This document shows positions 1-6,226 of a stretch of DNA of 8,817 bases, in pieces. Origin of the DNA: Acidimicrobiales bacterium (GTDB lineage Bacteria > Actinomycetota > Acidimicrobiia > Acidimicrobiales > Poriferisodalaceae). Every line of letters begins with the position of its first letter. Positions within the stretch are counted from its first letter, which is position 1. Under the pieces are notes generated by a model, which had not been told where the DNA came from, did not search any database, and worked only from the letters and a program-made list of their open reading frames with translations. Position numbers and translations under genes: made by a program. Where the stretch lies: positions 1 through 8,817 of the forward strand of contig JAGQSP010000013.1 of assembly GCA_020439485.1 (NCBI GenBank), read 5' to 3'.

Positions 1-345
1 CGGCTGTTGCCAGAGGGCGACGGAATGACCCTGGTCGACCGCGACCCGGCGCTCGACAACACGGGTACCCAGATCGAACTGGCCGCCGGCGCTACTGGCA
101 CCATCTTGGTGACCACGCCGGCGGCCGAGAACGAAACCCAGCTCCTCCCCGGACTAGACATGCGCTGTGCTGTCAGGGGTTTGTCCCTGGCCGAGGCCAG
201 GAGGGTTGCCGCAGGTGCCGGATTCGAGGTGTCGATACCCGACGGGTTCGATGTGGCCGAGACGTCGGTGGTTGCTGACGCACTCACCCAGGGCTCAACC
301 GTCTACGTGTTCTTCGACATCCCTCTCTCGGACCAGAACTGCTAG
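1..345 (+). CDS. C-terminal fragment of a protein with a PASTA-like tail (5' end outside window)
   Basis: The frame is open from the first base, so the true start lies upstream of the window; 114 codons remain before the TAG stop. The first ~50 residues are polar and Ala/Thr/Gly-rich and show no family I recognise. From about residue 57 the sequence reads like a PASTA repeat: a G-L-S-L-x-E-A-R start, a helix, an A-G-F-E-V strand, then a late G-S-T-V-Y-V-F-F strand. PASTA repeats bind cell-wall fragments in Ser/Thr kinases and penicillin-binding proteins, but also occur as single copies in other secreted actinobacterial proteins. There is no kinase or transpeptidase motif here, so the full protein cannot be named. 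The stop is 12 bases from the stop of the convergent gene at 358. The coding call is secure; the PASTA call is tentative. Confidence 0.65.
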   Translation, partial: RLLPEGDGMTLVDRDPALDNTGTQIELAAGATGTILVTTPAAENETQLLPGLDMRCAVRGLSLAEARRVAAGAGFEVSIPDGFDVAETSVVADALTQGSTVYVFFDIPLSDQNC

Positions 346-357
346 CGAACCAGAGCC

Positions 358-867
358 CTACAGGTACTGCACCGAGTTCGCCCGGTCGATCATGTAGCTG
401 AGGTTGCCGTTGGGCCAGGTGCTTTGATAGCTGCCGCTCAGGGCGTAGCTGTCGAAGTGCTTGACCCGGTCGCATCCGCTGCCGTACGTGACGGTCGAAT
501 TGATGCGGTTGACCCAATTGCTCGGAAGATTGAGCCACCCACCGCTGCAGCTGGAGCCCGCGATCGACAAGCTCGAACCCGAGTAGTTGCTTCCCTCCCA
601 GTGGCGGGCGAGTGTTGCGTAGCGGGCTCCCGCGGCAACCTCTCCCTCGGAGGCCCACTGGCCTACACCGACCGACGCCGCAAGGCTGTCGAAGGAGCCG
701 GTGGTGCACTCGGGCTCGGAAAGGACGAACTCGCCGTCGTCGTTTTGGCCGAGCACCACCGCAATGCAGTGTTCTTGCTCCTCGGCCGATGACCACGAGT
801 TCTTTCCGAACGCGAGCATTGGGACGGATACGGCCAGGGCCGCGATGATCAGCAGGTACCGCCGCAC
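358..867 (-). CDS. Small secreted beta/gamma-crystallin-like protein
   Basis: 169 aa if started at the GTG at 867, which has a good Shine-Dalgarno sequence upstream. The frame is open further (to 999), but that extension lacks such a site and would bury the signal peptide. Residues 2-20 (R-R-Y then a hydrophobic run ending near M-L-A-F-G) look like a Sec signal peptide. The mature part has four cysteines (C34, C54, C107, C132), enough for two disulfides. Residues ~83-169 contain a crystallin-type Greek-key signature (W90 xxxx Y95-S-G97, then S-L-S-I), a V-N-R-I-N-S-T-V segment, a second half-repeat around 135-150, and a D-R-A-N-S-V ending. Such domains are often annotated as beta/gamma-crystallin or peptidase inhibitor family I36. 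They can bind Ca2+ or inhibit proteases, but no specific activity can be deduced here. It is convergent with the gene ending at 345. Confidence 0.72.
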   Translation of the reverse strand: MRRYLLIIAALAVSVPMLAFGKNSWSSAEEQEHCIAVVLGQNDDGEFVLSEPECTTGSFDSLAASVGVGQWASEGEVAAGARYATLARHWEGSNYSGSSLSIAGSSCSGGWLNLPSNWVNRINSTVTYGSGCDRVKHFDSYALSGSYQSTWPNGNLSYMIDRANSVQYL

Positions 868-880
868 AGCGATCTCCTCC
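868..880 (-). promoter_or_regulatory. Shine-Dalgarno site deciding the GTG start at 867
   Basis: On the minus strand G-G-A-G-G-A-G sits just upstream of the GTG at 867, with 8 bases between GGAGG and the start codon. No comparable site precedes the upstream in-frame candidate at 999. The GTG start also places the signal peptide at the N-terminus. Confidence 0.7.
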
Positions 881-912
881 AGATTGGTCCCACCCAGCTC
901 TGGCGGCCACGG

Positions 913-942
913 ACCGTAGCCGCATGTCGTGAAGAGCTGCAA
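913..942 (-). promoter_or_regulatory. Possible sigma-70-type promoter for the crystallin-like gene
   Basis: Reading the minus strand, TTGCAG (942-937) and TACGGT (918-913) are separated by 18 bases. They resemble -35 and -10 elements and would give a leader of roughly 40 bases before the GTG at 867. The match is partial and actinobacterial promoters are variable, so this is only a candidate within the 146-base divergent gap (868-1013). Confidence 0.25.
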
Positions 943-1013
943 GCAGAACTTCCGGTTCACCTGTCCCCAGAAGCGCCCGATCGTCCTCTCAACTGGCAAT
1001 TGGGAGGACCATC

Positions 1014-1196
1014 ATGGTCACTGCGGTCGGCGAGATCCCGCCAACATCACAGCAGCGAGAGGCTCTCAGGGCATTCGTCCTGTCTGCCACCACTGCCGAG
1101 GTCGTGGATCGACTCGCGCGTTCTGAGGGACGGCTCCGCGAGCTCGACGAACAGCTTCAGCTGATGCGCGAGAGCCTCGTCGACCACGAGGCCTGA
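1014..1196 (+). CDS. 60-aa hypothetical protein with C-terminal coiled coil
   Basis: ATG at 1014 is preceded by GGAGG (1003-1007) with 6 bases of spacing, a strong ribosome binding site, which supports real translation. The N-terminal ~12 residues are Pro/Ser/Thr-containing. From about residue 28 the chain is a charged amphipathic helix with hydrophobics at seven-residue spacing (L34, L41, L48, L55, helped by L44 and M51), so a coiled coil or helical hairpin is likely. There are no cysteines, signal peptide or membrane segment. I do not recognise the family; it could be a small partner or scaffold protein. It is divergent from the crystallin-like gene and followed directly by a strong hairpin. 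Confidence 0.7.
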   Translation: MVTAVGEIPPTSQQREALRAFVLSATTAEVVDRLARSEGRLRELDEQLQLMRESLVDHEA

Positions 1197-1198
1197 GC

Positions 1199-1218
1199 CT
1201 GCGACCAGTCGGTCGCAG
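1199..1218. terminator. Strong hairpin after the 60-aa gene, possibly bidirectional
   Basis: A perfect 8-bp stem (C-T-G-C-G-A-C-C paired with G-G-T-C-G-C-A-G) with a 4-base loop begins three bases after the TGA at 1194-1196. There is no clean T-run directly after it; the nearest T-rich stretches are ~8 and ~22 bases further on. It may therefore act as an atypical terminator or an RNA 3'-end stabiliser. The same stem forms on the opposite strand, where it would lie downstream of the minus-strand operon. Confidence 0.5.
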
Positions 1219-1238
1219 TGCTCGGGTTTCGGGTCCTC

Positions 1239-1322
1239 CTATTTTGTCGCGCCCAAATTCGCGCTTGCGACCAAGGGTCGTTTGACGCGAGTCTCTGTCG
1301 AGACCCCCGGTTCGGTGGCCAT
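1239..1322 (-). CDS. Possible 27-codon small ORF downstream of the SGNH hydrolase gene
   Basis: ATG at 1322 is preceded by GGAGG (1333-1329) with 6 bases of spacing. The ORF runs 27 codons to a TAG at 1239-1241, beginning M-A-T-E-P-G-V and ending A-N-L-G-A-T-K. The peptide is hydrophilic with no cysteine. It does not match the mycofactocin precursor ending (I-D-G-M-C-G-V-Y), which I considered because of its M-A-T-E-P start. It lies 42 bases after the SGNH hydrolase stop, in the same direction. Its initiation region closely resembles that of the 60-aa gene on the other strand. It could be a small peptide, a leader ORF or chance; the ribosome binding site is the only real support. Confidence 0.35.
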   Translation of the reverse strand: MATEPGVSTETRVKRPLVASANLGATK

Positions 1323-1336
1323 GTCTGTCCTCCCAC

Positions 1337-1360
1337 CCGGCTCGGCTGATGCCGAACCGG
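1337..1360 (-). terminator. GC-rich hairpin just after the SGNH hydrolase stop
   Basis: On the minus strand a 10-bp stem (C-C-G-G-T-T-C-G-G-C with G-C-C-G-A-G-C-C-G-G, one G-U pair) closes a 4-base loop, starting 5 bases after the stop codon at 1365-1367. It could terminate the P450-DsbA-SGNH operon, but no U-run follows; instead a Shine-Dalgarno sequence and ATG follow. A second, weaker hairpin (5-bp stem, 1360-1373) overlaps the stop codon itself. Confidence 0.45.
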
Positions 1361-1364
1361 AGGG

Positions 1365-2090
1365 TCAACCCTCTAGGGGCTCGCCCAGCTTGGCTGCGAT
1401 GGCGCTCCAAGCCCCGTCGGCGATGAAGCGGTAGCCCTTGTCGCCGGGGTGGAAGCGATCGGCGGCCAGGGTGTTGGACCGCTCGGGCCACCGGTAGGGC
1501 TCGAACAACGTCACGTCGCCCTTGTCTGCGGCCGCGGCGAACGGACCGCGAATCGCACGATTTCGAGCCCGGCCGCCAGGCCCTGCGATCTTGCCGAGCA
1601 GTGTGCCCGCGGGCAAAGACGTCACGAGCGACTCGGCATCTTCTCGCATCGTTTCGGCCCTGGCTCCTGCGATGAAATCGTTGGTGCCGATCATGCAAGT
1701 GACCAGGGCGGGCTCGAGGTCGAAGCGGTCGATGAGTGGTATCTGCTCGCCGACAACGTGGAACATTCGAGCACCTGTCATGGACAGATTGACCACGCGC
1801 CAGCTGGGGTCGAAGGTTTCGCGCAAGCGGGCCAGAACCTCGGGCACCCAGCCAGTCTGGGGTGAACTGGCGCCCACGCCCTGGGTGGCCGAGTCGCCCA
1901 GGGCAACCCATAGAGGCCCGGGCGATGCAAGCGCCAACTCGTTCTGCTGATCCCAGTACCGAGCGAAGGGTTCGCGTTGTGAGTCGACCTCGCGAACACC
2001 GCTCAGGAAGATCGAAGCGATGCGAGCCAGATTCCAGGGTTTGCGCTTGACCCGCAGGGTAGGCAGCCGCGGCTGTTCGGTCTCTTCCAC
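1365..2090 (-). CDS. SGNH/GDSL-family hydrolase (esterase/lipase type)
   Basis: 241 aa from the GTG at 2090. Members of this superfamily hydrolyse esters of lipids, acylated sugars or other acyl compounds. All four signature blocks are visible. Block I is A-L-G-D-S-A-T-Q-G with nucleophile S67. Block II is N-L-S-M-T-G-A, with G106 as a likely oxyanion residue. Block III is I-G-T-N-D with N137. Block V is D-R-F-H-P with D211 and H214 completing the triad. There is no signal peptide: the first 40 residues are basic and polar, so the enzyme is probably cytoplasmic. The substrate is not predictable. The start lies 10 bases after the stop of the DsbA-fold gene, with no clear Shine-Dalgarno site, suggesting translational coupling. 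It is the last large gene of the P450-DsbA-SGNH set. Confidence 0.9.
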   Translation of the reverse strand: MEETEQPRLPTLRVKRKPWNLARIASIFLSGVREVDSQREPFARYWDQQNELALASPGPLWVALGDSATQGVGASSPQTGWVPEVLARLRETFDPSWRVVNLSMTGARMFHVVGEQIPLIDRFDLEPALVTCMIGTNDFIAGARAETMREDAESLVTSLPAGTLLGKIAGPGGRARNRAIRGPFAAAADKGDVTLFEPYRWPERSNTLAADRFHPGDKGYRFIADGAWSAIAAKLGEPLEG

Positions 2091-2100
2091 GGGCTTCTGG

Positions 2101-2847
2101 TCAGTCCCAGCGGCGGCTGCCGGCCTTCCAGTCCTCGACGATCGCAGCCTCGCCGGGCTCGGCTCCGAAAGCCCGCAACTGTGGCCGCTCTCGAAGGCTG
2201 CGCTTCATCTCGGCGAAGCCGGGGAACGATGCCATCGTGACCACGGCGTCCCACAGCCTCAGTGCGTCCTCGTCGGTTGGGACGCGGCTGATGACGGGGC
2301 CGAAGAACGACGGGCCATCGGGTGGATTGAGCGACAGGATCGGTGTGCCCACGTCGCGACCAGTGCGCGAGAACGCCAGATCGGTCTCGGCTTCCAGTTC
2401 GGCATCCCATGACGTGTCATCTGCGGCCTCGGCAAACGACAGAGCGAGGCCCGCTGTCTCGAGTGCCGACTCGATGGCCTGGCGGCTACCCGGCGGCTCT
2501 CGGTCGTCGGTCGGGTAACTGTCGAACACCTGCGAGCCCATGGCGGTGTAGAGCCCGCCCAACACGTCGCGGCCCACAGCGGCCCTCACGGCCGCCGCGG
2601 TGCGCAACATGCGCAGCCCTGCTGTGTGGCCGGCCTCGTATTCGGGCGGGAAGTGGGTTGCGTAGTCGACGTCTTTGTTGATTATGCGAAGCGAGATGAA
2701 ACGCCAGTCGACGGTGAGGCCTCTTTGCTGGACGACCTTGTTGACCCAGCGCGATGTGATCCATGCAAACGGGCAAACCGGGTCCCAGAAGAACTCGAGG
2801 TCGTAGTGATCGGAGCCGTTGGCGTTGGACATGTGATGACCATACAA
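2101..2847 (-). CDS. DsbA-fold oxidoreductase of the Rv2466c (mycothiol-dependent) type, single active-site Cys
   Basis: 248 aa from the ATG at 2847; an in-frame ATG at 2832 (M6) is an equally plausible start and neither has a clear ribosome binding site. The N-terminus carries F-W-D-P-V-C-P-F-A-W-I-T-S-R-W (C25), matching my memory of Mycobacterium tuberculosis Rv2466c, where the motif is C-P-W-C. The later L-Y-T-A-M-G, D-V-G-T-P (cis-proline P169), F-F-G-P-V-I-S-R and L-W-D-A-V-V-T segments also match that family. Rv2466c is a mycothiol-dependent reductase that activates nitro-prodrugs. Here the second cysteine of the motif is alanine (A28), so a monothiol mechanism resolved by mycothiol is the natural inference. 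There is no signal peptide, consistent with a cytosolic enzyme. It sits 24 bases after the P450 and 10 bases before the SGNH gene. Confidence 0.85.
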   Translation of the reverse strand: MYGHHMSNANGSDHYDLEFFWDPVCPFAWITSRWVNKVVQQRGLTVDWRFISLRIINKDVDYATHFPPEYEAGHTAGLRMLRTAAAVRAAVGRDVLGGLYTAMGSQVFDSYPTDDREPPGSRQAIESALETAGLALSFAEAADDTSWDAELEAETDLAFSRTGRDVGTPILSLNPPDGPSFFGPVISRVPTDEDALRLWDAVVTMASFPGFAEMKRSLRERPQLRAFGAEPGEAAIVEDWKAGSRRWD

Positions 2848-2871
2848 GCGTCGGGGGTTGCAACCGCCCGC

Positions 2872-4119
2872 TCAGACCCGCACGGGCAGGGTCTTTGCGC
2901 AGTTCAAGAAGTTGGAGTGCGCCCGCGTGGCGGGTGCGGTGACATCTATCGAGGGATAGGCCTCCAGCAGCGCCCTGAGCATCATCTTGATCTGCAGGCG
3001 TCCCAGCCTGGCGCCCAGGCAGAAGTGTGTGCCGATGCCGAACGCCAGGTGATGGTTGGGCTCGCGGGTGATGTCGAACTCGTCGGGTCGGTCGAACATC
3101 GCCGGGTCACGATTGGCCGCCGGATACCACATCAGCAGCTTGTCGCCCGCCTTGATGTCGGCCCCAAGCAGGTGGTGGTCGACCGTCGCCGTGCGTCTGA
3201 AGTGCAGCACCGGGTTGGTATAGCGAAGGGCCTCCTCGACAAAACCCGGGAGGTACCGATCGAGGTCCGACATCAACAACTCGCGTTGGTCGGGAAACTC
3301 GCTGAGCATCTGCATGCAGCCGGTCAAAGACGACCGCGTCGTCTCGTTGCCTGCCACCAACAGCAGGTACCAGAGCATGATTATTCGTTCGTTGGTTAGG
3401 GGTTCGCCTTCTATCTCGGACTTGATGAAGGCGCTGACCAGGTCGTCGCCCGGGGCCGCCCGGCGGTCGGCGATGACGGCTCTGCCGTATGCGAACAGCT
3501 CGTCCTTGGCGCGCAGGAAGTCCTGCACGGTGCCACCGAAGTCGGGGTCGTGGTTGCCGATGATCTTGTTGCTCCAGTCATAGAACTGGCGCCGATCTTC
3601 GGCCTTGACACCGAGGATGTGCGACAGGGTCAGCAGCGGCAGCTCCGACGCGACCATCTCGACGAAGTCGAAACGATCGAGACCCTCTAGCCCGGCGACG
3701 ACGTCGTCGCAGTATCGGGCTATGGCTTCGGTCAGCCCTGCAACACCCTTCGAGCCGAACGGTTCGCGGATCGAGTTGCGAAACAGGGTGTGATCGGGCG
3801 GGTCCATCGCCATCAGGTTCATTCGGGTTTCTTCGAGAATGGCCCCCGATATGTCGGCTCCGGTGAACCCGCCCAGCCAAGACGAGTAGGTGGTGGGATC
3901 GAGCGAGATCGTGCGTATTCCCTCGTGGCTGGTGACACACCAGAAGCCCGGTCCGTGTTTGCCACCTTCACGGCGCGGTGGCTCTGGATGCCACGCCACC
4001 GGGGCGGCCTCGCGGAGCTTCGCGAACTCGCCATAGGGAGGTCCGGACTTGAACGTCGCCGGGTCCCAGAGGTTCACATCGATGAAGTCCGGTGCGTAAG
4101 GAGATCGCTGGGTTTCCAT
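2872..4119 (-). CDS. Cytochrome P450 (bacterial class I type, CYP125/CYP142/CYP124-like)
   Basis: 415 aa from the ATG at 4119, the normal length for soluble bacterial P450s. It inserts one oxygen atom into a substrate using electrons delivered by a ferredoxin and reductase, neither of which is encoded here. Motifs in order: M-D-P-P-D-H (105-110); I-helix oxygen-activation motif A-G-N-E-T-T (256-261); E-x-x-R at E296/R299; heme loop F-G-I-G-T-H-F-C-L-G (360-369) with axial ligand C367. The A-G-N-E-T-T-R and M-D-P-P-D-H wording resembles actinobacterial steroid- or methyl-branched-lipid-oxidising P450s. That assignment is by memory, and the substrate is unproven. The frame extends upstream to 4437, but that part would overlap the divergent ATPase gene and is not P450-like. 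The first gene of the minus-strand operon, it is preceded by a weak G-rich ribosome binding site. Confidence 0.92.
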   Translation of the reverse strand: METQRSPYAPDFIDVNLWDPATFKSGPPYGEFAKLREAAPVAWHPEPPRREGGKHGPGFWCVTSHEGIRTISLDPTTYSSWLGGFTGADISGAILEETRMNLMAMDPPDHTLFRNSIREPFGSKGVAGLTEAIARYCDDVVAGLEGLDRFDFVEMVASELPLLTLSHILGVKAEDRRQFYDWSNKIIGNHDPDFGGTVQDFLRAKDELFAYGRAVIADRRAAPGDDLVSAFIKSEIEGEPLTNERIIMLWYLLLVAGNETTRSSLTGCMQMLSEFPDQRELLMSDLDRYLPGFVEEALRYTNPVLHFRRTATVDHHLLGADIKAGDKLLMWYPAANRDPAMFDRPDEFDITREPNHHLAFGIGTHFCLGARLGRLQIKMMLRALLEAYPSIDVTAPATRAHSNFLNCAKTLPVRV

Positions 4120-4216
4120 GTTTCTCGCCCCTGTTCTGGTCGCACAAACTAGTCGGGGCAGGCCACACTGTCGGCATGTGTGAAGAGCCGTTGGGTCGCC
4201 TGGCGAGGTTGTTGCC
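4120..4216. promoter_or_regulatory. Divergent intergenic region between P450 and AAA ATPase
   Basis: These 97 bases must hold promoters for both directions unless transcripts come from further away. I see no convincing -35/-10 pair. A short inverted repeat, C-A-C-A-C at 4164-4168 and G-T-G-T-G at 4178-4182 with 9 bases between, is a possible operator but could be chance. G-G-C-G-A-G-G at 4202-4208, 8 bases before the GTG at 4217, is a usable ribosome binding site for the ATPase. Confidence 0.4.
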
Positions 4217-6223
4217 GTGAAGTTCGTGGTGCGGTCCGGCGATGTCGAGGTGGCTGTGGCCGACCCCACGATGCTGAGGGCACTGGGACTTCCGGCCGGC
4301 GGCATCGTGACCCTGGGTTCGACCCATGTACTGGTCAAACCCGGCGAGGTCGCCTCACCTTCGTATCTGATGGTCGGAGCCAGGGACCTGGCCAACTCGG
4401 GCCTCGGTGTCGGATCGCCTGTGGACATCAAGCGCAAGGTGCTGGGACCCGCAGAACGGCTGGTGGTCGACGATCTGCCCCCCGACCTTCATGGCGTGCT
4501 TCACGCACTTCACGGCAGGCCGGCCACAGCGGGCGACTCGCTGAAGGTTCACGGCGCCTATCTGCAGGGCGGCGAAGATGTCAACCTGCGGGTTCTGGAG
4601 GTGGTGCCCGACGGCGTCGGGCTGATCGGCGCGCAAACGCTGGTGACCACCGAGCGGTCGACCACATCGGTTCGGGTGGGCTCGCCGTCCATCAGCGGTG
4701 CCCCCGTTGTCGGCGGCCCCGCCAAGCCGTCGATGGCGACCGCCTTGCTGGCCGGTCTCGAAAACGAGGTCGATCTGTTGACGGGCTGGTTCTCGCTGCT
4801 TGCAGGCCCCACCGACCTGGCCGGGTCGTGGGGTCTTCCCGAGGTGGCCGGAGTGCTGCTGGCCGGTCCCAACGGTTGCGGCAAGTCCGAGCTCGTGGCG
4901 GCGGCTGCGGCCAGAGCCGGCTGCAAGGTGGTCGAGATCGACCTGACGCTGGTGTTCAAGGCCGAGAGCCTGCTCGACAAGCTGTCGGCGGCCATCGAAT
5001 CGGCAGACGGTCCCACCGTGATACACGTGGATCGGCTCGAAGCGATCACGGGCGACGGCACGCTGATCACGTTCAGGACTCAGGCCGCGGCCATTCTCAG
5101 GTGGTTCCTCGATGCTGTGGCCGACAAGCCCAGGCTCGCATGTGTGCTGGGCGTGACCTCGCTGGGGCAGCTCCATACATCGGTTGTCACGTCGCCCCTG
5201 CTGCCGCGTTCGATAACCATCCCGCCACCCGATGTCGACAGGCGCAGGTTGCTGTTCGAGGCTGCCACCGCTCGGTTGCCCACCGACGAACTCGATTCGG
5301 CACGGCTGGCAGCCGCCTCGTCGGGGTTCTCGGGCGCCGACATCATGGCCTCGGTGGTGCAGGCCTCAACCGTCATCGCCCGCGCCGGAGGCCGGCTCTC
5401 GACCGAGCTGATCCTCGAGTCGATCAGGGTGGTGACTCCCTCTTTGGGGTCGGTCCCGGTTGGCGAGATGACCTCGTTCGGGTTCGACAAGGTGGCCAAC
5501 CTCGAGGATGTCAAGCAGCGCCTGACCGAGGCGGTGATCTGGCCGGTGGCCAACCCCGACCGTTTTGTCCAGCTCGGCATCGAGCCGCCAAAGGGCGTGC
5601 TGCTGTACGGCCCGCCCGGCACAGGTAAGACCTTTGTGGTGAAAGCCCTGGCCCACGAGGCCGGTGCAGCGTTCTTCTCGGTCAAGGGTGCCGAGCTGCT
5701 CGACAAGTATGTGGGCGAGAGCGAGCGCGGGGTTCGTGAGGTGTTCGCCCGGGCCCGGGCAGCGGCGCCGTCCATCATCTTCTTCGACGAGTTCGATGCT
5801 CTGGCCCCGGTCAGGGGGCGTTCGTCTTCGACGGTGTCTGACTCTGTGGTGGCTGCACTGTTGACCGAGCTGGACGGCGTGTCGGACAGAGGTCAGGTGG
5901 CGGTGATCGCCGCGACGAACAGGCCCGACCTGATCGACCCGGCACTGCGACGCGCCGGGCGTTTCGAGGTGCACATCGAACTTGGTCTGCCGCCTGCCGA
6001 GTCGCGTCGCAAGATGCTCGACCTGTCAGATGTGCCCCTGGCCGAAGACGTCGATCTCGACGAACTGGCGCGGCGGTGCGAGGGATTGAGCTTTGCCGAC
6101 ATGGCCGGACTGCTGCGCGAGGCAGCACTCGACACACTGCGAGGCGATCACGGTGCGATGACGGTGGGCTGGCCACAGCTCGAGTCGGCCCTGGCTCGTT
6201 TTCAGAACCGGGTCGACGACTGA
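4217..6223 (+). CDS. Double-AAA ATPase, Cdc48/p97-like, resembling actinobacterial Cpa
   Basis: 668 aa from the GTG at 4217. Cdc48-type ATPases form hexameric rings that unfold or extract proteins. Residues 1-~160 form an N-domain of beta-rich double-psi-barrel type. D1 (~170-405) has Walker A G-P-N-G-C-G-K-S (217-224). Its Walker B is H-V-D-R-L-E (D272 followed by R, not E), and it lacks the usual A-T-N sensor and G-R-F arginine finger. D2 (~415-645) is complete: Walker A G-P-P-G-T-G-K-T (K471), pore loop K-Y-V-G-E-S (497-502), Walker B F-F-D-E (D524/E525), sensor A-T-N-R-P (N568) and G-R-F (R582). The wording around L-T-E-A-V-I-W-P and P-P-K-G-V-L-L-Y-G resembles Rv0435c, reported as the proteasome-interacting Cpa. 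No G-Q-Y-L proteasome tail is present; the C-terminus is N-R-V-D-D. It ends 3 bases from the convergent amidohydrolase gene. Confidence 0.88.
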   Translation: MKFVVRSGDVEVAVADPTMLRALGLPAGGIVTLGSTHVLVKPGEVASPSYLMVGARDLANSGLGVGSPVDIKRKVLGPAERLVVDDLPPDLHGVLHALHGRPATAGDSLKVHGAYLQGGEDVNLRVLEVVPDGVGLIGAQTLVTTERSTTSVRVGSPSISGAPVVGGPAKPSMATALLAGLENEVDLLTGWFSLLAGPTDLAGSWGLPEVAGVLLAGPNGCGKSELVAAAAARAGCKVVEIDLTLVFKAESLLDKLSAAIESADGPTVIHVDRLEAITGDGTLITFRTQAAAILRWFLDAVADKPRLACVLGVTSLGQLHTSVVTSPLLPRSITIPPPDVDRRRLLFEAATARLPTDELDSARLAAASSGFSGADIMASVVQASTVIARAGGRLSTELILESIRVVTPSLGSVPVGEMTSFGFDKVANLEDVKQRLTEAVIWPVANPDRFVQLGIEPPKGVLLYGPPGTGKTFVVKALAHEAGAAFFSVKGAELLDKYVGESERGVREVFARARAAAPSIIFFDEFDALAPVRGRSSSTVSDSVVAALLTELDGVSDRGQVAVIAATNRPDLIDPALRRAGRFEVHIELGLPPAESRRKMLDLSDVPLAEDVDLDELARRCEGLSFADMAGLLREAALDTLRGDHGAMTVGWPQLESALARFQNRVDD

Positions 6224-6226
6224 CCT

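Noticed and set aside
868..999. Start of the crystallin-like gene at 999
   Set aside because: No ribosome binding site and it would put 44 residues ahead of the signal peptide; the GTG at 867 has a strong site.
1239..1322. 27-codon ORF as a mycofactocin-type precursor
   Set aside because: Shares only the M-A-T-E-P start; it lacks the I-D-G-M-C-G-V-Y ending and there are no mft genes nearby.
1066..1911. 281-codon minus-strand open frame overlapping the SGNH hydrolase and the 60-aa gene
   Set aside because: Out of frame with the clear G-D-S / G-T-N-D / D-x-x-H motifs and Arg-rich throughout.
2856..2865. 10-base palindrome G-G-T-T-G-C-A-A-C-C between P450 and DsbA-fold genes
   Set aside because: A palindrome without a loop in a 24-base gap; too short and isolated to call an operator or terminator.
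4120..4437. N-terminal extension of the P450 frame to 4437
   Set aside because: The added 106 residues are low-complexity Ser/Thr/Pro, overlap the divergent ATPase start, and the 4119 ATG gives a normal P450 length.
4180..5628. Long open frame of 482 codons on the plus strand
   Set aside because: Overlaps the AAA ATPase in another frame; its composition is Arg/Gly/Ala-rich with no motifs, as expected of a high-GC shadow frame.
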